Origin: Stomorhina lunata
Taxonomy: Eukaryota > Arthropoda > Insecta > Diptera > Rhiniidae
Assembly (NCBI GenBank): GCA_933228675.1
Contig: OW121743.1
Location: forward strand, 96,597,998-96,661,997
DNA: 64,000 nucleotides
Direction: 5' to 3'
Position numbers and translations under genes: made by a program. The notes beneath the pieces were generated by a model, which saw only the letters and a program-made list of their open reading frames with translations, made no database searches and was not told the DNA's origin. The number at the start of each line of letters is the position of its first letter. Positions within the stretch are counted from its first letter, which is position 1. Below are positions 57,829-64,000 of this stretch, piece after piece.

Positions 57829-58649
57829 AAGTAAGAAAGTGTTCAAGTTCAAGCCAGACCATACGATACCCTTCACCACTAAGGTCAAAGGTATTCATTT
57901 TTTCTGTACATCTTACGAACATTCAAAACTTATGTATTTAAGCTTGTTTCGTCATTTGGACTTATATGAGAGCTTGGGTCAAATGTGTACAGATTATCTC
58001 GAAATGTAGCAAAACGTATACAAAAATAAACTCAAAATTCTCATTATCTTCAGATTTATGACCGTTTTAGTGATTTTTGTCTCATTTAGTGCGTTTTGAT
58101 ATAAGAGGATGGTTGAGGCCCTATGCTCCACTGGGAGTCAAGAATAACAGAAGAGAAGTGCGTTTTGATAGGAAAGATTGTATGGGTTTCAACGATTGTA
58201 TCCGATTTCAACGAAATTTGGTACAGTGGTTTAGGTTTATATAAGCAGTATTTGTTTTAAATTTCAAGAAAAAATATTAATATTTGTGGCCAAAATACAG
58301 TGGTTTAAGTTTACATAAGTAGTATTTGTTTTAAATTTCAAGAAAAAATATTAATATTTGTGGCCAAAATTCAATTAAATAATGGACCTATTTCAATCTA
58401 TCTATCAAAAAAAATGATCTGTGCCAAATTTCATCAAATTGCGAACTCTACTTTGATTACATGGTTTACATGGGGGTCCAGCCAGCCGTCCAGCCAGACG
58501 GACGGACTGACATCACCAAACTGACTCAAAAAGTGATTCTAAGCTTATTGGTATACTAAAAGGATAAGATAAATATTCCTATGCGTTCCATACATCAGCT
58601 CAAACTTATAATACCATTTTCACCTATGGTGGTGAAGGGTATAAAAATG
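57829..58649 (-). repeat. R1 interspersed repeat, near-full-length inverted copy
   Basis: Begins AAGTAAGAAAGTG and CCATACGATACCCTTCACCA, ends CACCTATGGTGGTGAAGGGT, so both inverted GGTGAAGGGTAT ends are present. It contains the micro-insertion at 58102 and a 74-bp direct duplication (ACAGTGGTTTA at 58223 and 58297). Confidence 0.85.
58102..58156 (+). mobile_element. 55-bp retroposon micro-insertion with 14-bp target duplication
   Basis: AGTGCGTTTTGATA flanks both sides (58088-58101 and 58157-58170). The insert contains GAGGCCCTATGCTCCACTGG, then GAGTCAAGAATAACAGAAGAG. Same family as 21482 and 54659 but on the opposite strand, and a few bases longer at the 5' side. Confidence 0.85.
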
Positions 58650-61600
58650 CTTTAAATAAATCCGGCTGCACCTGAGCCAAGTTTTAAGAATAATGTATTG
58701 TTTATTTAAATCTTCACTTTATGTTGATATTTGTATGATACTATAATTCGTATTTATTTTGTCTCTAAAATAAGGTATAATGCGTGATTTTCAATCTATC
58801 CAGAATTAGGGATACTAATCCTAGTGATGATGGTCTATTCAACCATCGAATTTTTCCTATAAACATTTTTAACAAATTCCTTATATAAAAATGTTATGAC
58901 AAAAAAGAGCCATGCCAAAAATTTCCTAGAAAAAATTAATAAAAAATTTAATCAAAAAATATACTATAAAATGTTTGTTTTTAAAATTTCGTATCTTCGT
59001 ATTATATAAACAGACGTCCAAAATGTAACAACTCCATTTTTTTAAATTACCTACTGGTCTCTGCAGTTACTGTAAAGATAATCGCAAAAAAACGTTTACA
59101 AAATTTACGAAAAACGATCGAAAAGTTGAAGTTTTACCAACATTTTCACAGTGTATAGTGGACAATATATTTAATTACAACTCAATATTGAACCCATTGA
59201 GACTCTTAAAATCTGAGAGCTTATACCACCCATATTCTATGATGAAATTTTACGTTTTTTGACAGTTTTGCTATTTTGAGTAAGATGTGTTGTTTTTCTT
59301 TTATTTTAACTCAAGGCAAAATTTTTTGATGGTAAATGTTTGTTGAAGAGAGAAAAGCGATATTTCAAATATTTTACGAGATATACACTTAAGAATTAGT
59401 ACATATTTTTCTTCAAATTGTACTAAAATCCAACCCCAATCGAAATTGTAATTCAAAATATAGCTAGGGTTTTTAAATCATAAGCTTTTAGATTTTGGGG
59501 TCTCAATTGGTTTAATAAGTATTGATTTATCGTGAATTTCTTCTTTTTGATTTTATACCAAAAAATATAGTAAAACAAATGTTTTCTCAATTTACTCGAA
59601 ATGATTTATGATGGAATTGGTACGTTTTGATGTGAACGTCTAAATGTATCAGCTGATTTTTGATTAAGTGTAAGTAAGGTATAACATCGTTATTTGAGTC
59701 GATAGAACGATTTATATGTATATTACACGCAATGCCAAATATCTCTAACATATCGGCCTGTATCAAGAATTGCAAAAAAACCTATAGGCATACGATATAG
59801 AGGTTAACTTACCGGCCTCAAATAAGAAATAATCTTTTTGCCGAACTTGCTCTACAATTAGGCCATTTTTAGGGCACTGTGTGCCATATTACACTGACTT
59901 GTTAAAACCACATACCAGCCAAATATAATTTTTCCATTTTAATTCTATGATGCTAGTGTTCGCTTTTTGATAAATGTAGCTTCAACAAAAAAACTATAAT
60001 AAGAACTCTTAAAGTTTGGAAATCCCTGTTGAAAGAGCCTTTATAAAGAAATTTTTCTATAAAAAAATGGCATAAAATAAATTTTTTATAAAAAATTTCA
60101 AATCGAATAATTTTATTAAAAAAAATTGGCATCGAACATTATTCGATAAACAATTTTATACCGAAGAATTTTCTATTAAAAATTACTTTACTTAATTCTT
60201 GCGTAAATTTCGTTGCATTTTGAAATTCTATACTTTTTAAAATAAATGCAATTTTTGGCATTGATAAAAATTTTATGGTTATTGTATCGTATTTTCAAAT
60301 GAAAATATTTTAAGTAAAATTCACTTAAAAACTCAATGCCCCTAGAAACTGCAGCAGGCATACGGCTGCAACTACTAAACTTAAGATATATGCATAAAAG
60401 CAATAATGTCTTAAGTCGATTTAGGAATGAATTGAGTTAGAAATTGTTTATAGTAATTGATTATTACAAAAATGAAAGAAACAAGATTTTTAAATAAAAG
60501 TGGATTTATAATACTATCAACGTAACTAGAGTTTTACGTTTTAATTTTACTTAATTTCAAAAAATGTTTTTTTACAAAAACCTCTATTTTCAACTTAGGT
60601 GAATTGATCATGCCTTCACAGATATATTTTAAATTTGTTGTGGTCTGTTTAATAACAGTTCACAATTGATATTTCCAAAAGCCCCCCAAATTCAGCCACA
60701 AATAGTACAATATTATTACAAAACACAAAATATACAATATTTTTAAAATAAATTGAAACCAAAAAAAATTTTGAGAAAAAAATCATTTAAAAATTGCTCA
60801 GTCAACTGGAAAATATGTATAAGTAGAAAATTGGTTTTTCCTTTGAAGACACAATTTAAAGATAAATAAAAAATATAAGTTTCAAAAATACATGTTTTTA
60901 AAATGTTGTTAAATTAATAATTTGTTAAGGTGTCTTTTTAGCAAACACTTAATATTTAATAATTTTATTTTCTAATATGACTAATGGCATATACCTAACA
61001 TTTTTCTCTGTGAAATTCCCATGAACATCAAAATATTGTGATCCATTTGAATATATATTATTGCCAAAAACATATATCATATGGAAATTATTATCATATT
61101 TTTGTTAAAAATATGTGTATTTTAATTATGAATTATTATTATTTCAACAAGTTTGTTAATAAACCCAGTTTTTAAGTGGGTTGAAAATATTCAAAAGAAT
61201 ATTATCAGTTTTTTAAAAAAACATTCACACCTTTTTGTGTAAATAAACAAATTGAGGAAAATTTATTTTGGGAAAAAGGGTGGGTGCAATGATCTGGTGA
61301 ATATTTATTGATTTATAATTGATTTAACCCCGGAAATACCCATTGGGCCAATTTAGCCTATTCAAAATTTTGATCTTGATGTAAACACCAACAATGACTG
61401 ATGTTAGTATTGGTTACGAGAACAACTAGAAACCTGTTCAGAGTATCAAACATTTGATCATAGATTTAAACTTATCGAAGAGGATGTGTTTAGAGTTTGT
61501 TAGATGACATACAAATAAATGTGAGATCTTGTAACAAGATAAAAAAAATCGATTCATAATTTCGATAAAAAATGAATTATCAATTTAGTAATATTTGTAT

Positions 61601-61888
61601 TTGAAAATATGGGTTTTAGTCGAATTAAATTTCACTCTCAAAAATTTATTCACGTATTCTTGACAATTGCCCTGTGCTCTTTTTATCGACTTAGAATTAC
61701 AATAGTCATCACAAATGTGTATGTATGGTCAACGAACATTGATAATAATATCGAAAATAAATTAATAAAATGCTTCCTTCTAAAATTCAGGTGGAAATCG
61801 AAAACTCAGTCTAGTCTTAAACAATTATTATATAACGCTTGCCTAATGATCAAATTGTAAACAGATTGATAATATAGAACTTTCGTTC
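58650..61888. other. AT-rich sequence with a foldback-family fragment
   Basis: 58670-58870 is a diverged arm of the 29.25 kb foldback family (TAATTCGTATTTATTTTGTC, GATGGTCTATTCAACCATCG). The remainder has no supported exon; frames at 59587-59775, 60188-60403 and 61609-61860 lack recognisable features. Confidence 0.5.
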
Positions 61889-63477
61889 TTACTTTTTATA
61901 GGAAATTTTTCAAAAATTTACTTTGTATAGGAAATTTTTCAAAAATTTACTTTGTATAGGAAATTTTTCAAAAATTTACTTTTTATAGGAAATTTTTCAA
62001 AAATTTACTTTTTATAGGAAATTTTTTAAAAATTTACTTTTTATAGGAAATTTTTCAAAAATTTACTTTTTATAGGAAATTTTTCAAAAATTTACTTTTT
62101 ATAGGAAATTTTTCAAAAATTTACTTTTTATAGGAAATTTTTCAAAAATTTACTTTTTATAGGAAATTTTTCAAAAATTTACTTTTTATAGGAAATTTTT
62201 CAAAAATTTACTTTTTATAGAAAATTTTTCAAAAATTTACTTTTTATAGGAAATTTTTCAAAAATTTACTTTTTATAGGAAATTTTTCAAAAATTTACTT
62301 TTTATAGGAAATTTTTCAAAAATTTACTTTTTATAGGAAATTTTTCAAAAATTTACTTTTTATAGGAAATTTTTCAAAAATTTACTTTTTATAGGAAATT
62401 TTTCAAAAATTTACTTTTTACAGGAAAATTTTCAAAAATTTACTTTTTATAGGAAATTTTTCAAAAATTTACTTTTTATAGGAAATTTTTCAAAAATTTA
62501 CTTTTTATAGGAAATTTTTCAAAAATTTACTTTTTATAGGAAATTTTTCAAAAATTTACTTTTTATAGGAAATTTTTCAAAAATTTACTTTTTATAGGAA
62601 ATTTTTCAAAAATTTACTTTTTATAGGAAATTTTTCAAAAATTTACTTTTTATAGGAAATTTTTCAAAAATTTACTTTTTATAGGAAATTTTTCAAAAAT
62701 TTACTTTTTATAGGAAATTTTTCAAAAATTTACTTTTTATAGGAAATTTTTCAAAAATTTACTTTTTATAGGAAATTTTTCAAAAATTTACTTTTTATAG
62801 GAAATTTTTCAAAAATTTACTTTTTATAGGAAATTTTTCAAAAATTTACTTTTTATAGGAAATTTTTCAAAAATTTACTTTTTATAGGAAATTTTTCAAA
62901 AATTTACTTTTTATAGGAAATTTTTCAAAAATTTACTTTTTATAGGAAATTTTTCAAAAATTTACTTTTTATAGGAAATTTTTCAAAAATTTACTTTTTA
63001 TAGGAAATTTTTCAAAAATTTACTTTTTATAGGAAATTTTTCAAAAATTTACTTTTTATAGGAAATTTTTCAAAAATTTACTTTTTATAGGAAATTTTTC
63101 AAAAATTTACTTTTTATAGGAAATTTTTCAAAAATTTACTTTTTATAGGAAATTTTTCAAAAATTTACTTTTTATAGGAAATTTTTCAAAAATTTACTTT
63201 TTATAGGAAATTTTTCAAAAATTTACTTTTTATAGGAAATTTTTCAAAAATTTACTTTTTATAGGAAATTTTTCAAAAATTTACTTTTTATAGGAAATTT
63301 TTCAAAAATTTACTTTTTATAGGAAATTTTTCAAAAATTTACTTTTTATAGGAAATTTTTCAAAAATTTACTTTTTATAGGGAATTTTTCAAAAATTTAC
63401 TTTTTATAGGGAATTTTTCAAAAATTTACTTTTTATAGGAAATTTTTCAAAAATTTACTTTTTATAGGAAATTTTTC
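61889..63477 (+). repeat. 29-bp satellite array 5, highly homogeneous
   Basis: About 55 head-to-tail units of GGAAATTTTTCAAAAATTT plus ACTTTTTATA (for example 62046 to 62075 is 29 bp). Most units appear identical. Variants cluster at the edges (CTTTGTATAGG at the left, two adjacent GGGAATTTTTC units near 63380-63410). The right end joins R1 directly. Confidence 0.97.
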
Positions 63478-63868
63478 AAATTTCATCAAATTATCTATAG
63501 AATTGTGACCTGTACATTGATTACATGGCTTACGTGGGGGTCCAGCTAGCCAGACGGACTGACATCGCATAGTGGAATGCTTTAAAAATAGTATGGAAAT
63601 AATTCTGTAACTTCTAAACCCTTGGGCGGATTTTAACAAAATATATCTATATAAAATTTTGTTAAATTCCGCCCAACGGTTTAGAAGTTACAGAATTATT
63701 TCCATTCTATTTTCAACCATCCCACTGTGCAGCGCTAAATCGACTCAGATAATGATTCATAGCCTATTGGTATACTTAAAAGTCGGTTTAAGACAAATAT
63801 TTCTATGCGTTACATACATCAGCAGAAACTTATAATACCCTTTGCACCCATGGTGGTGAAGGGTATAA
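63478..63868 (-). repeat. R1 interspersed repeat, truncated inverted copy fused to the satellite
   Basis: Starts at AAATTTCATCAAATTATC, exactly where the array stops, and runs to ATGGTGGTGAAGGGTATAAC. It is split by the hairpin element at 63568-63729. The frame at 63433-63639 is repeat sequence. Confidence 0.85.
63568..63729. mobile_element. 162-bp hairpin MITE nested in R1, Transib-like
   Basis: The left end is CATAGTGGAATG and the right end, reversed, is CACAGTGGGATG. The arms pair almost perfectly through GGAAATAATTCTGTAACTTC and TAAACC-TTGGGCGGA. Flanks are CATCG (63563-63567) and CAGCG (63730-63734), a 5-bp duplication with one change. R1 at 22337-22355 shows the uninterrupted site on the opposite strand. 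The CACAGTG end and 5-bp GC-rich target suggest Transib (inference). Confidence 0.7.
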
Positions 63869-64000
63869 CTAGAAGAATATTAAAATTTTTCAGCTAGAAA
63901 TCGATATTTAGAAAACAGCAATATTTTAGAGTTATGGGTAAAAAATATTAGATTTATGTGAATAATAACCTCGAGAAGCAGAATAAAATTTAAAAAATTT
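63869..64000. other. AT-rich tail of the window
   Basis: No feature recognised. Confidence 0.5.

Overview
The window looks like nuclear DNA of a higher fly (Diptera, probably a calyptrate such as a blow fly or house fly). It is extremely AT-rich, has no bacterial-style gene packing, and carries one recognisable host gene in two short spliced exons on the + strand (24634-24767 and 24900-25089). These encode the N-terminal part of an innexin gap-junction protein and match shaking-B (shakB). Nothing else in the window looks like a host coding exon, so most of the 64 kb is probably shakB intron and 5' flank. The genus is an inference; the innexin identity is well supported.

The rest is mobile and repetitive DNA. 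(1) An 8.28 kb BEL/Pao LTR retrotransposon lies on the minus strand (35254-43531). It has two 310-bp LTRs with no difference I could find, a 5-bp target duplication, a tRNA-Tyr-type primer site, gag, protease/RT and RNase H/integrase frames, and an extra ORF in the position where retroviruses carry env. That extra ORF is a second CCHC-knuckle plus retropepsin-like module whose catalytic Asp is Asn. The copy is defective: gag has a 1-nt frame break and the RT-to-RNase H connection is deleted. (2) A 29-bp satellite family forms five arrays (10.5-13.0, 14.4-15.7, 26.1-28.0, 45.6-46.8 and 61.9-63.5 kb). Two of these arrays sit inside copies of an element carrying a repeated AAGTGGATTAAGTCC module. 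A different ~32-bp array is at 48.6-50.4 kb. (3) A high-copy interspersed repeat, called R1 here, has at least seven copies or fragments, with mini-me/DINE-1-like hallmarks. (4) There are several inverted-repeat elements: foldback-like at 7.0-8.2 and 29.25-31.95 kb, a PIF/Harbinger-like MITE at 44186-44739, a Transib-like MITE nested in R1 at 63568-63729, and a Tc1/mariner-like hairpin at 19748-19872. (5) There is a decayed non-LTR RT (4.34-4.93 kb) and three tiny 42-55 bp inserts, each flanked by 9-14 bp target duplications.

Layout: 0-5 kb nested repeats; 5-10.5 kb AT-rich DNA with a foldback element; 10.5-15.7 kb degenerate satellite; 15.7-24.6 kb AT-rich DNA with a TCACC-rich block, hairpins and R1; 24.6-25.1 kb innexin exons; 25.7-33.4 kb satellite-bearing and foldback elements plus R1; 35.1-45.2 kb a tandemly duplicated host segment, each unit broken by its own transposon (BEL, then MITE); 45.2-50.4 kb arrays; 50-61 kb intron-like DNA with R1 copies; 61.9-63.9 kb a very homogeneous satellite fused to R1.
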